Source: Hyphomonadaceae bacterium
Lineage (GTDB): Bacteria > Pseudomonadota > Alphaproteobacteria > Caulobacterales > Hyphomonadaceae
DNA: 64,000 nt
Direction of reading: 5' to 3'
Assembly: GCA_022844345.1 (NCBI GenBank)
Contig: JALHLU010000003.1
Coordinates: 248,001 to 312,000, forward strand
The translations under genes were made by a program, and so were the position numbers. Positions within the stretch are counted from its first letter, which is position 1. Every line of letters starts with the position of its first letter. The notes under the pieces were generated by a model. It saw only the letters and a list, made by a program, of their open reading frames with translations, was not told the DNA's origin and ran no database searches. Of this stretch, positions 18,078 to 25,485 are shown one piece after another.

Positions 18078-18446
18078 ATGCGCGAAGGACAGAAGACACG
18101 CTTCGCCCGCCGACTGCGAAGCAAGATGACGCCGGCGGAGCGTCTGTTGTGGTGGAAGCTCAAGGACGAGCAGCTGGGCTGGAAGTTTCGTCGCCAGGCG
18201 CCGGCTGGCCCGTTCGTCCTCGACTTTGCTTGCGTTGAAATACTTCTTGCGATCGAGATAGACGGCGCAACTCATGGCACTGAATCCGAACGACGCTACG
18301 ACGCCAACCGCACGCAATACCTTGAGCACAATGGATGGCGCGTCATTCGTTTCTGGAATGACGAAGTGTTTCAAAACCTGAATGGCGTGGTCGAGAGCAT
18401 CCTTCTCGCAGCGGCGGAGCAGCGGGAGTGGACCAATCGCAAATGA
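18078..18446 (+). CDS. DUF559-family (Vsr/restriction-like) endonuclease
   Basis: This 122-residue protein has the DUF559 pattern: MTPAERLLWWKLKDEQLGWKF, RRQAPAGPFVLDFAC with the catalytic Asp, then LAIEIDGATHG with the E-x-D core, and WRVIRFWNDEVFQN at the C-terminus. This is the PD-(D/E)XK-type fold related to very-short-patch-repair nucleases, though its function is untested. ATG 18078 gives the normal family length. An upstream extension to 17964 would read through the inverted repeat. The gene lies wholly between the two repeats. Confidence 0.87.
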   Translation: MREGQKTRFARRLRSKMTPAERLLWWKLKDEQLGWKFRRQAPAGPFVLDFACVEILLAIEIDGATHGTESERRYDANRTQYLEHNGWRVIRFWNDEVFQNLNGVVESILLAAAEQREWTNRK

Positions 18447-18455
18447 TCCCTTTGG

Positions 18456-18510
18456 GGCTCGCCCCCATCCCCCCTTTCGGGGTACTTCCCCCGTTTCACG
18501 GGGGAAGAGT
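18456..18510 (-). repeat. Right inverted repeat of DUF559 element
   Basis: This is the reverse-complement partner of 17969-18021, with the same double-hairpin design. The first hairpin's loop differs (TTTCA here against CTTG). It starts 9 bases after the nuclease stop and ends 6 bases before the cupin start codon, so it probably occupies the cupin leader. Confidence 0.88.
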
Positions 18511-18516
18511 AAGCTC

Positions 18517-18948
18517 ATGACTCTCGACGACGTCATTCGAACGCTTGAGCTACAACCGCATCCGGAGGGCGGCTGGTATGCGGAGACGCATCGCATCCCG
18601 GATCCGCACGATCACGGGCATCGCTCGCCAGGTACGGCGATCTACTACCTGTTGGGCGAGGGGGAGCGGTCGCACTGGCACAAGATCGATGCGACGGAGA
18701 TATGGCACTTCTACGCGGGCGCTCCGCTCGAGCTAAGCCTCGCCGTGACCGAGACGTCGAGGCCGAAAACACGGATTCTCGGACCCGACCTCGCTGCCGG
18801 CCAGCGCCCGCAACTCATTGTGCCGCCGTATCATTGGCAGGCCGCACGCACGCTCGGCGCATGGTCGCTGGTGGGGTGCACCGTGTCACCGGGCTTCGAT
18901 TTTTCGGGGTTCGTGATGGCGCCGCCAGACTGGGCGCCCGGCAGGTAG
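18517..18948 (+). CDS. Cupin protein, DUF985 family
   Basis: This 143-residue cupin has the DUF985 pattern: LELQPHPEGGWYAETHR at the N-terminus, TAIYYLL, SHWHKIDATEIWHFYAG (metal-binding His residues) and a C-terminal VSPGFDFSGFVMAPP. The reaction is unknown for the family. The start follows directly on the right repeat of the DUF559 element, so its ribosome site (GGGGAAGAG) is formed by the repeat itself. In-frame codons upstream to 18382 fall inside the element. Confidence 0.87.
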   Translation: MTLDDVIRTLELQPHPEGGWYAETHRIPDPHDHGHRSPGTAIYYLLGEGERSHWHKIDATEIWHFYAGAPLELSLAVTETSRPKTRILGPDLAAGQRPQLIVPPYHWQAARTLGAWSLVGCTVSPGFDFSGFVMAPPDWAPGR

Positions 18949-18951
18949 GGA

Positions 18952-19737
18952 TCAGCCGCTGGCGCGCGATTGCGTCAGCACGCGAGAGACGTCCTCTGGA
19001 GTCACGCGGCCGCCCCAGGGATCTTCGGGGTTCACCTCGATGACGAGTTCGCCATCCTTGAACTCCACGCTCGGCGCCTTGCCGCGGCGCAGGGTGACTT
19101 TGTCGATCTTCGCAGCCGCGCGGCCGGCATGGCCATTGGCGTTGCGCACGCCGAGTACGAGGATGCTGAGCGCGTCGGCCGCGAAAGCCTCGCGCGTGGT
19201 GAAGGACTGGGTGCCCCAGACGGTAACGTCATGGCCGGCAAGCTTGGTGAGTTCGCTGACCGCGCTGGCCCGCATTGTGTCGAGCGCGGCGGTCATCGCC
19301 GGAGCGGACAGCGGCGGCAGATAGCCCTGGCGCGGATCGGCCGGAGCGCCGCGTGCGTCGTGGAGATAGGAAACGACATTGCCCGCCTTGGTGACCTTGA
19401 GCACCGTGCGCCCACGATAATCCATGAAAACGGTATCGCCCCGCGCGCCGGGAACCGGAACCAGCGTCAGGATCTCGCCGCTTCCGTCCATCTGGAGCAG
19501 GACCATGGAGCCGCGCTGTTCAAGCAGGAAGCCGCCACTGGTGGAGCCGAGGTCGTCATAGCGGACAGCGCCGGGGGGCAGTGTCGAAACCTGGCTGCGG
19601 GTGGTTGCAAAGGTCGGCGCTGGCATCTCGGGCGATTGCGCGAAGGCCGGGGCGGCAGCGCCGACCCCAAGCCCGACCGCCATGGCGATCCCTGCAACGG
19701 CTTTTGCCGCCAACCAATGAGATACGTTCAATTTCAT
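18952..19737 (-). CDS. Secreted hypothetical protein, DUF4908-like
   Basis: The product has 261 residues. It has a clear Sec signal peptide (charged start, hydrophobic core, AFA-QS cleavage near residue 33), then a beta-rich domain with PGAVRYDDLG, FMDYRGRTVLKVTKAGNVVSY and a C-terminal DPWGGRVTPEDVSRVL. The pattern recalls the alphaproteobacterial DUF4908 family, but I am not certain. ATG at 19746 is an alternative start. Open codons further upstream overlap phaB in another frame and are not real. It converges on the cupin gene 3 bp away. Confidence 0.6.
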   Translation of the reverse strand: MKLNVSHWLAAKAVAGIAMAVGLGVGAAAPAFAQSPEMPAPTFATTRSQVSTLPPGAVRYDDLGSTSGGFLLEQRGSMVLLQMDGSGEILTLVPVPGARGDTVFMDYRGRTVLKVTKAGNVVSYLHDARGAPADPRQGYLPPLSAPAMTAALDTMRASAVSELTKLAGHDVTVWGTQSFTTREAFAADALSILVLGVRNANGHAGRAAAKIDKVTLRRGKAPSVEFKDGELVIEVNPEDPWGGRVTPEDVSRVLTQSRASG

Positions 19738-19922
19738 CCCCGCCATATGGCACGGAAAACAGGGCGATTCTTTGTTCGCAACGAGTGCCCCACAGCCGAC
19801 GATGCGGCCATTCAGCGGCAGACGCAAGGGTGCCGAACCCAACGAAATCAGGCCTTTAGAGACTCCCAGGCGAGGCGTTGCATTGATGCCGCGCCTCAAT
19901 CTCCGCAGGCGCCGTGAGGTCA

Positions 19923-20648
19923 CTAGCCTGCGATGTATTGACCGCCGTTTGCTGTGAGGGTCGCGCCCGTGATGAAGCCCGAGTCGGCGCCTGCGAGGAA
20001 CGAGACGCAGCCCGCGATCTCGCTCGCCGAACCAAGCCGGCCGACCGGGATGGTGGCGATGATGCTCTCGAGGACCTTGGCCGGCACGGCCTGGACCATT
20101 TCCGTGTCGATATAGCCGGGGCAGATCACGTTCACGGTGATCCCCTTCTTGGCGTTTTCCTGCGCCAGCGCCTTGGTGAAGCCGATGAGGCCAGCCTTGG
20201 CGGCGGAGTAGTTCACCTGCCCCACCTGCCCCTTCTGGCCGTTGATCGAGGAGATGTTGATGATGCGGCCGAAATTGCGCTCGCGCATGCCCTCGATGGT
20301 GAGGCGGCAGAGGTTGAAGGCCGAGGTGAGGTCGATGCGGATGACGTCGTCCCACTGCTGGCGGGTCATCTTGTGAAGGGTCGCGTCGCGCGTGACACCG
20401 GCATTGTTCACCAGCACGTCAATCGGGCCGAGGTCGGCGGTAATCTTGGCGATACCATCGGCGCAGGCGTCGTAGTCGCCGACATCCCACTTGTAGGCTT
20501 TGACGCCCAGCTCCTCGGCGCACTTGGCGGCGGCCTCGTCATTGCCGGCATAGTTGGCGGCGACCGTGAAGCCGTCCTTCGCCAGACGCTCCGTGATTGC
20601 CCGGCCGATACCGCGGGTCCCCCCAGTAACCAGCGCCACCTTCGTCAT
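19923..20648 (-). CDS. phaB: Acetoacetyl-CoA reductase (PhaB)
   Basis: This 241-residue short-chain dehydrogenase reduces acetoacetyl-CoA to (R)-3-hydroxybutyryl-CoA for polyhydroxyalkanoate synthesis. It shows the TGGTRGIG cofactor motif, NNAG, the catalytic SSINGQKGQVGQVNYSAAK stretch (Ser-Tyr-Lys) and the PhaB-type VNVICPGYIDTEMV. ATG 20648 follows GGGAG. It diverges from phaR across about 230 bp. PhaC is not in the window. The thiolase at 25486 could supply acetoacetyl-CoA. Confidence 0.93.
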   Translation of the reverse strand: MTKVALVTGGTRGIGRAITERLAKDGFTVAANYAGNDEAAAKCAEELGVKAYKWDVGDYDACADGIAKITADLGPIDVLVNNAGVTRDATLHKMTRQQWDDVIRIDLTSAFNLCRLTIEGMRERNFGRIINISSINGQKGQVGQVNYSAAKAGLIGFTKALAQENAKKGITVNVICPGYIDTEMVQAVPAKVLESIIATIPVGRLGSASEIAGCVSFLAGADSGFITGATLTANGGQYIAG

Positions 20649-20720
20649 TGCCGTCTCCCTGCCATTCACGAGCTTGTGCGAGCTATAGCAGATTCACTAA
20701 CGAGCGGTCTCGCAAAGCTG

Positions 20721-20755
20721 GCGCAGCAGAGATTTTTGCTGCACCCATGCTGCGC
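20721..20755. promoter_or_regulatory. Candidate PhaR operator between phaB and phaR
   Basis: GCGCAGCA at 20721 and its reverse complement TGCTGCGC at 20748 flank a third TTGCTGCA at 20736. TGC/GCA-rich sites of this kind are the reported binding sites of PhaR in other alphaproteobacteria. Its place between the divergent genes fits autoregulation. Confidence 0.4.
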
Positions 20756-20880
20756 ACGCGGAAGGTGTGTGCACATGCGTAAAGTTCGTGCTACATGACC
20801 ATCTGAACGGGATTTAATGAGCAGGTCCGCCAGGCCAGGGGTCGCGCAATGCCCCGCCGGCAAGGACCGCCTGACGGGAG

Positions 20881-21552
20881 ATGCACTTGACGCAAGCTAA
20901 CGGTAACGGCGCCCACGAGAAGATTGTCATCAAGAAGTACGCGAACCGGCGTCTCTACGACACGTCGGCTTCCGCCTACGTCACGCTCGAACACCTGTCG
21001 GAACTCACACGTCAGGGGAAAGAGTTCATCGTGCAGGACGCCAAGACGGGGGAAGACCTCACCCGCGCCGTTCTCGCACAGATCATCTTCGAGCAGGAGA
21101 ACAAGAAGGAAGGCGTGCTGCCCGTCTCCTTCCTGCGCCAGCTGATCCAGTTCTATGGCGACAACTTCCAGACCATGCTGCCGTCCTATCTCGAACTGTC
21201 GATGAAGACGTTCAACCAGCAGCAGGACAAATGGCGCGAGTACATGAACACCACTGTTGGCGAGGACAAGGCCAAGGCGTTCGAGGAACAGATCCGCAAG
21301 AACATGGCGATGTTCGAAGACACGATGAAGTTCTTCACGCCGTTCGTTCCGGGCGTGCCCGGCGCCCCTGGCGGTCCGACCATGCAGCCCTCCGCGCAGG
21401 GTGAACCGCCAAAAGCTCCGCCGTCGAGCCCGCCAAGCGGCGTCGACGCCATCCGCGCCCTGCAGCAGCAGATGCTCGACATGCAGAAGCAGCTCGCGCA
21501 GATCGCCACCGGCAGCTACACGCCGTCCGCCGACAAGGACAAGCCGCAGTAG
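20881..21552 (+). CDS. phaR: Polyhydroxyalkanoate synthesis repressor PhaR
   Basis: This 223-residue protein has the strongly conserved N-terminal PHB/PHA-accumulation DNA-binding domain (IKKYANRRLYDTSASAYVTLEHL, about 18-40), followed by the FIVQDAKTGEDLTR and LPVSFLRQLIQFYG blocks. A Pro/Gly-rich linker and a Gln-rich amphipathic C-terminus follow, of the kind that binds PHA granules. PhaR represses phasin genes and itself and is released by nascent polymer. An ankyrin-like gene follows 14 bp later. Confidence 0.94.
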   Translation: MHLTQANGNGAHEKIVIKKYANRRLYDTSASAYVTLEHLSELTRQGKEFIVQDAKTGEDLTRAVLAQIIFEQENKKEGVLPVSFLRQLIQFYGDNFQTMLPSYLELSMKTFNQQQDKWREYMNTTVGEDKAKAFEEQIRKNMAMFEDTMKFFTPFVPGVPGAPGGPTMQPSAQGEPPKAPPSSPPSGVDAIRALQQQMLDMQKQLAQIATGSYTPSADKDKPQ

Positions 21553-21566
21553 GACACAACCCATCG

Positions 21567-21950
21567 ATGATTATCCGCGACACCATCTTCGCTGATGCGG
21601 TCGCGGCCATCGACGCGGGCGACGTCGCCCGGCTCGACTCGCTGATTTCGCAGCACCCCCGCCTCGTCGCCGACCGCCCGCAGACGGACGAGCCGGGCTA
21701 TTTCGCCGACCCGTATCTGCTGTGGTTCGTCGCCGGAAACCCCGCCCGCAATGGGCCGTTGCCGGCAAACATCGTCGATGTCGCGATGGCAATCGTGGAC
21801 CATATCGACCAGCAGAATCTCGCCTCGCGACAGGCCCAGCTCGACTACGCCGTGACACTGGCCGCATCGGGCGGTGGCGGCGAGCGCGGCGCCCAGCTCG
21901 CCCTGATCGACGCGCTGATCGCGCGCGGCGCCCGGCCCGCAGGCGATTAA
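21567..21950 (+). CDS. Short ankyrin-repeat-like protein
   Basis: This is a 127-residue protein. The first 40 residues (AVAAIDAGDVARLDSLISQHPRLV) form an ankyrin-like helix pair. YLLWFVAGNPARNGPLPANI and a last ALIDALIARGARP helix recall longer ankyrin-repeat proteins of about 250 residues in which another repeat would follow. The stop comes right after that helix, so it may be a short or truncated member. It is 14 bp after phaR. The function is unknown. Confidence 0.58.
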   Translation: MIIRDTIFADAVAAIDAGDVARLDSLISQHPRLVADRPQTDEPGYFADPYLLWFVAGNPARNGPLPANIVDVAMAIVDHIDQQNLASRQAQLDYAVTLAASGGGGERGAQLALIDALIARGARPAGD

Positions 21951-22000
21951 CCCTAACCCCCGTTAGGCATGCATGGCCCTGCGCTTGCAGCGGCCAAGGC

Positions 22001-22276
22001 ATGCGTGTCGAACCCGCCCCCTACGTGTTCCGGAATGAGGACCGCCGCCAGCGGTTCGATGACCGGCGCGCGACGGAAACCGAGCGCCGGGAAGAGACAA
22101 ACACGCGTCAGACTCGCGCCGTTCACGCTGCCCCAAAATGGTTCGCACCGACGTTTGGCGCGCATCTTCTCGGCCAGGTTGCGCCCTCGCGTGTGCCGCC
22201 CGCACAGGTCCGGCGCGCCTACGAGCAGCCCGAAGCGCGCACCCCGCTGCGCCCCAGCACCATCACCAGCGCCTGA
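22001..22276 (+). CDS. Small hypothetical protein
   Basis: The product has 91 residues. The N-terminal half is rich in Arg/Glu and polar. The C-terminal half reads WFAPTFGAHLLGQVAPS, then RRAYEQPE and PLRPSTITSA, a pattern I associate with small conserved alphaproteobacterial proteins of unknown role. ATG 22001 has an AAGG-type site close by. It is supported by codon pattern more than by homology, and several shadow frames overlap it. Confidence 0.48.
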   Translation: MRVEPAPYVFRNEDRRQRFDDRRATETERREETNTRQTRAVHAAPKWFAPTFGAHLLGQVAPSRVPPAQVRRAYEQPEARTPLRPSTITSA

Positions 22277-22281
22277 GTAAA

Positions 22282-23343
22282 CTAGACCAGCCAGGTCAGG
22301 TGCCGCCCATGCGGATCGACCTCGGCGAGCGTCGTGTCGTTGCGCTTTCCGGCGTCCCACACTGCCGCGTGCAGAACATACCGCGCCGATCCGTGGGGGC
22401 CGCCCACGATGCTTTCCGGCTCGAAGCTGAGCCAGGCCAACCGCCTGCCCGGCGACGTGCGCGCGCCAGCAGCGGCGATCGCATCAAGGATGCCTTCGCG
22501 GACAACACGCGGCGGATATTGCAGGAAGACGGAGTGGTAGACCACGCTGGTCCCCATCGGCATTTCGCCGGCCAGCGCGCGCCGGGTCCAATCAGCAGCA
22601 TCGGCCTTCTCCACCCTGACGCTGGTGGACTGCGCAAGGTCTATCGCAGCATTCAGCCGTTCCAGCCGCGCCGCCTGGTCGGCCCAGACATACGCGCGCA
22701 ATCGCAGGCAATCTTCTGTGCTGGATGCGTCCAGCGGGTTCTGATCGCACGCCGCGCGCGAGGCGATGGCGATGCTGCGCCATGGCGGAGGCTCGGCCCC
22801 TCGAACCTCGGTCGGAATGAACGGACCACCCGCGGCAGCCCGGCCCCATGGCGGATGGGCATAGGCGAACCGGTCCCAGTTCAAATTCAGGCCCGCACTC
22901 GCGCCAAGTTCGAACAGGTGGAAGGGTTCGGGCGTCCGCTGCGCTAGCCACAGGAAGCCGGCGGCCAGCCCGGTCGAGCGCCCGGTCTCGTTGGTCTGCG
23001 GCGGAGATCGCATGAAGTCGCGCACCCACGCCTCGTCGCGCTGCATGAAGGCGGAAGCTGCAGGCCAGATGCGATCCATCGACCAGTCGGTGCGCGAGCC
23101 GGGATATTCCGCGGCGAGAGTGGCATCCCGCATTGTCAGCGCCGCTGCGTGCAGCGAGCCGGCCCATCGAAGCGAGACAGCGTCGGTCCGTGGCTGGCCC
23201 GGCCAGCCTGCCGTGAACCTCGCAACCACGCCTTCGCGTTCGATATCGTCCGCGCCGCGGGCGAGAAGCTGGGAGGTGAAAGGCGAGCCGAACTCGGCGC
23301 AGAAGCGCGATTGCAGGCGGAACTCTTCCAGCACCGAGACCAT
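22282..23343 (-). CDS. DUF2332 family protein
   Basis: This 353-residue protein begins with an RFCAEFGSPFTSQLLA-type start, has NETGRSTGLAAGFLWLA and FHLFELGASAGLNLNWDRF (about 155-173, a methyltransferase-like glycine loop), and a C-terminal SVVYHSVFLQY. These are the marks of DUF2332, of unknown reaction, possibly a Rossmann-type fold. It sits 10 bp upstream of the alcohol dehydrogenase gene on the same strand but reads separately. Confidence 0.87.
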   Translation of the reverse strand: MVSVLEEFRLQSRFCAEFGSPFTSQLLARGADDIEREGVVARFTAGWPGQPRTDAVSLRWAGSLHAAALTMRDATLAAEYPGSRTDWSMDRIWPAASAFMQRDEAWVRDFMRSPPQTNETGRSTGLAAGFLWLAQRTPEPFHLFELGASAGLNLNWDRFAYAHPPWGRAAAGGPFIPTEVRGAEPPPWRSIAIASRAACDQNPLDASSTEDCLRLRAYVWADQAARLERLNAAIDLAQSTSVRVEKADAADWTRRALAGEMPMGTSVVYHSVFLQYPPRVVREGILDAIAAAGARTSPGRRLAWLSFEPESIVGGPHGSARYVLHAAVWDAGKRNDTTLAEVDPHGRHLTWLV

Positions 23344-23353
23344 CGGCCCACCC

Positions 23354-24406
23354 TTACGGCGTCATCACCACACGTCCAATGATCTTGCCGTCTCGCAGAT
23401 CGTTCAGCGCGGCATTCACCTGATCCAGCGGCCGTGTCGCCACAGGCACATCCGGCGCACCCTTGCGATTCACGAGGTCCAGCAGTTCGGCGATCTCGTT
23501 GAGGCTGCCGACATAGCTGCCCTGCACGGTGAGCGCCTTCATCGGGAAGAAAGGCGTGGAGATCGTGACGTCGCCGCCGAACAGGCCAACGACGACGACC
23601 TTGCCGCCCTTGATCGTCGCATCGACTCCGAGCTTCACGGTCGAGCCAGCGCCGACGAAATCGATTACCGACCATGCGCCGCCGCCCGTCGCCGCGCGCA
23701 CCTGATCGAGCGCATCCCTGGCCGCACCGTCGATCACCACACCCGCGCCCGCCGCCCTGGCGGCTTCGCGCTTGGCCGGATCGATATCGACCACGATCGT
23801 GCTCTTGCCCCCCATCTTCCTGTGAAGGGCCAGCGCCATCAGGCCGACGCCGCCCGCGCCGATCATCACCACAGGTTCATCGGCAAGCGTGTCGCTCACC
23901 TTGCGGAGCGCGCCATAGGCGGTGACGCCCGAGCAGGCGAGCGGAGCGGCGCGTTCAGGCGCCAGCGAGCCGATGTCGAAGAGATAGCGCGGGTGAGGAA
24001 CCATCAGGTGCGTTGCAAACCCGCCGCCGCGATGGATGCCGACGCTGCACGGTTTCACGCAGAGATTCTCCTCCCCGCGCCGGCAGACAACACACTCGCC
24101 GCATCCCATCCATGGATGGATCAGGCGCACGTCACCAATCGAAACGCCCTTTGCGTCGGGCCCCTTTGCGACAACCTCGCCGACATTCTCGTGGCCCATC
24201 GTCAGCGGCAGTTTCACGCCGCGATCCTGCAGGCGCAGCTTCTGCCCGCCGCCAATGTCGTAATAGCCGTCCCAGATGTGCAGGTCCGAATGGCAGACGC
24301 CCGCCGCGATCACACGCAGCACAACCTCCGCGCCCACAGGCGTGGGCGTCTCGCGCTCCATGCGCTGCAGCGGCGCCCCGCACTCGCAGACATCATAGCT
24401 GAGCAT
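23354..24406 (-). CDS. Zinc-dependent alcohol dehydrogenase (MDR family)
   Basis: This 350-residue medium-chain dehydrogenase has a catalytic zinc site at GVCHSDLH and GHENVGEV, and structural zinc cysteines in GCGECVVCRRGEENLC. The NAD-binding GAGGVGLMA lies near residue 190 and the DxDxxK acidic segment VDIDPAKR specifies NAD. The substrate is not predictable; relatives oxidise alcohols or cyclic hydroxyacyl-CoAs. ATG 24406 follows GGAGGT at the right spacing; the extension to 24433 was rejected. Confidence 0.92.
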   Translation of the reverse strand: MLSYDVCECGAPLQRMERETPTPVGAEVVLRVIAAGVCHSDLHIWDGYYDIGGGQKLRLQDRGVKLPLTMGHENVGEVVAKGPDAKGVSIGDVRLIHPWMGCGECVVCRRGEENLCVKPCSVGIHRGGGFATHLMVPHPRYLFDIGSLAPERAAPLACSGVTAYGALRKVSDTLADEPVVMIGAGGVGLMALALHRKMGGKSTIVVDIDPAKREAARAAGAGVVIDGAARDALDQVRAATGGGAWSVIDFVGAGSTVKLGVDATIKGGKVVVVGLFGGDVTISTPFFPMKALTVQGSYVGSLNEIAELLDLVNRKGAPDVPVATRPLDQVNAALNDLRDGKIIGRVVMTP

Positions 24407-24495
24407 GAAGACCTCCCGCGACGGGCGTCTCATGCGCCTGACGCGGTCAGCCTAGAGCACGTTCGACTTCGACGGAAGCGCCTCGGGCGTGATCC

Positions 24496-24918
24496 TCAGG
24501 CGTGATCGAGGTCTGCAAGTGTATGTTCAATCTGCCTGGCCGGCGCCTCGCGCAGGTCCTTGCCGACTTCGGCCTTGAGCGCAGACTTGAGGCGCGCCGA
24601 ATAATCGCCCCGGATCACGCCGAGAAAGCGCGGCGATGCGAAGAGAATGATCTTCGGCTGATCCTTGCCGTGCTGGTGCGCGCCGATCAGTTCATCGAGG
24701 CGCGTGGCGAGGCGGCCGGCGAACTGGCGCTCGCCCTGCTCGTGATAGTCGTGGCCGGCCAGCGCCGTCTTGCCGCCGGAAGTGGTGGAAGAAGCGTGCT
24801 TTGCATCGTGGGTTTCCACGACGTCAAGCTTGGGGACGCCATCATTGGCGGTGTTGCGATAGATCACGGCGCCGCCGCCATCAGCTGCAACGATCAGGGT
24901 TCCGTGTTCGACGATCAT
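24496..24918 (-). CDS. Host-attachment/baeRF-like protein
   Basis: This 140-residue protein has the small "protein required for attachment to host cells" pattern. The N-terminal strand TLIVAADGGGAVIYRN is followed by a GERQFAGRLATRLDEL helix, an IILFASPRFLGVIR core and a KDLREAPARQIEHTL tail. These proteins are related to archaeal release-factor domain folds; their biochemical role is undefined. It stands alone between the dehydrogenase and ridA. Confidence 0.78.
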   Translation of the reverse strand: MIVEHGTLIVAADGGGAVIYRNTANDGVPKLDVVETHDAKHASSTTSGGKTALAGHDYHEQGERQFAGRLATRLDELIGAHQHGKDQPKIILFASPRFLGVIRGDYSARLKSALKAEVGKDLREAPARQIEHTLADLDHA

Positions 24919-25017
24919 GTCTGCGCTCCAATGGGCGGAGCGGGCAGAAGCCCGCTCGAGGCGCCATAATGGGCCGAACGCGCAGTCTGGATTTGAGTTG
25001 CGACAAACGCCGTGCGG

Positions 25018-25413
25018 TTACCCGCGCGAGATGACCGCGTCGGCTTCAATCTCGACCAGCCAGCCGGGATTGATCAGGGCGTGGGTGCCGAGGAAAGACG
25101 TTGCAGGCTCGATATCCTTGAATACCTCGCCATGGACCTCGCCCGCCTCCCGCCAGCGCGTCATGTCGGTGAGGAACACGCGCGTGCGCACCACATGCTT
25201 GAGATCGGCGCCGGCCTGAACCAGCGCGCCTTCGATGATCTCGAAGCAGCGCTTCGTCTGGCCCTTCACGTCGCCCGGCGCCGCCACCGAACCATCCGGC
25301 GCGATGGGCGCACAGCCCGAAACGAACACCATATCGCCGACACGCACCGCGCGCGAGAAACCCAGCCCCAGCTTGGAGCCGCTGGGGACTTTCGTAACAT
25401 TACCGCCCGACAT
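25018..25413 (-). CDS. RidA family enamine/imine deaminase
   Basis: The product has 131 residues. The YjgF/RidA fold is shown by GFSRAVRVGDMVFVSG, the substrate-binding Arg in VVRTRVFLTDM, and a C-terminal VEIEADAVI. It removes reactive enamines from PLP enzymes or acts on a dedicated substrate. ATG 25413 has GGAG nine bases upstream; GTG 25428 is an alternative. It lies 72 bp from the thiolase gene on the same strand. Confidence 0.9.
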   Translation of the reverse strand: MSGGNVTKVPSGSKLGLGFSRAVRVGDMVFVSGCAPIAPDGSVAAPGDVKGQTKRCFEIIEGALVQAGADLKHVVRTRVFLTDMTRWREAGEVHGEVFKDIEPATSFLGTHALINPGWLVEIEADAVISRG

Positions 25414-25485
25414 GCAGGTACGCTCCACTCTGTGCGCCGCTCAGGGCGCGCCACAACCTGACGTGATAACGCGCGAAGTGGCGTT

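Larger units (their letters stand above)
17969..18510. mobile_element. Candidate repeat-bracketed DUF559 element
   Basis: A 542-bp unit consists of the two inverted repeats with a single DUF559-type nuclease gene between them. It sits between gloB and a cupin gene, starting one base after the gloB stop. The symmetry is typical of mobile or REP-type units. That it moves is inference: no target-site duplication is obvious. Confidence 0.4.

Noticed and set aside
19738-20355. Upstream extension of the secreted DUF4908-like protein
   Set aside because: It reads through phaB in another frame; the signal peptide fixes the real start near 19737.
22991-24505. Rightward 504-codon frame opposite the dehydrogenase gene
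   Set aside because: It is His/Arg-rich, overlaps two well-supported leftward genes, and shows no family.
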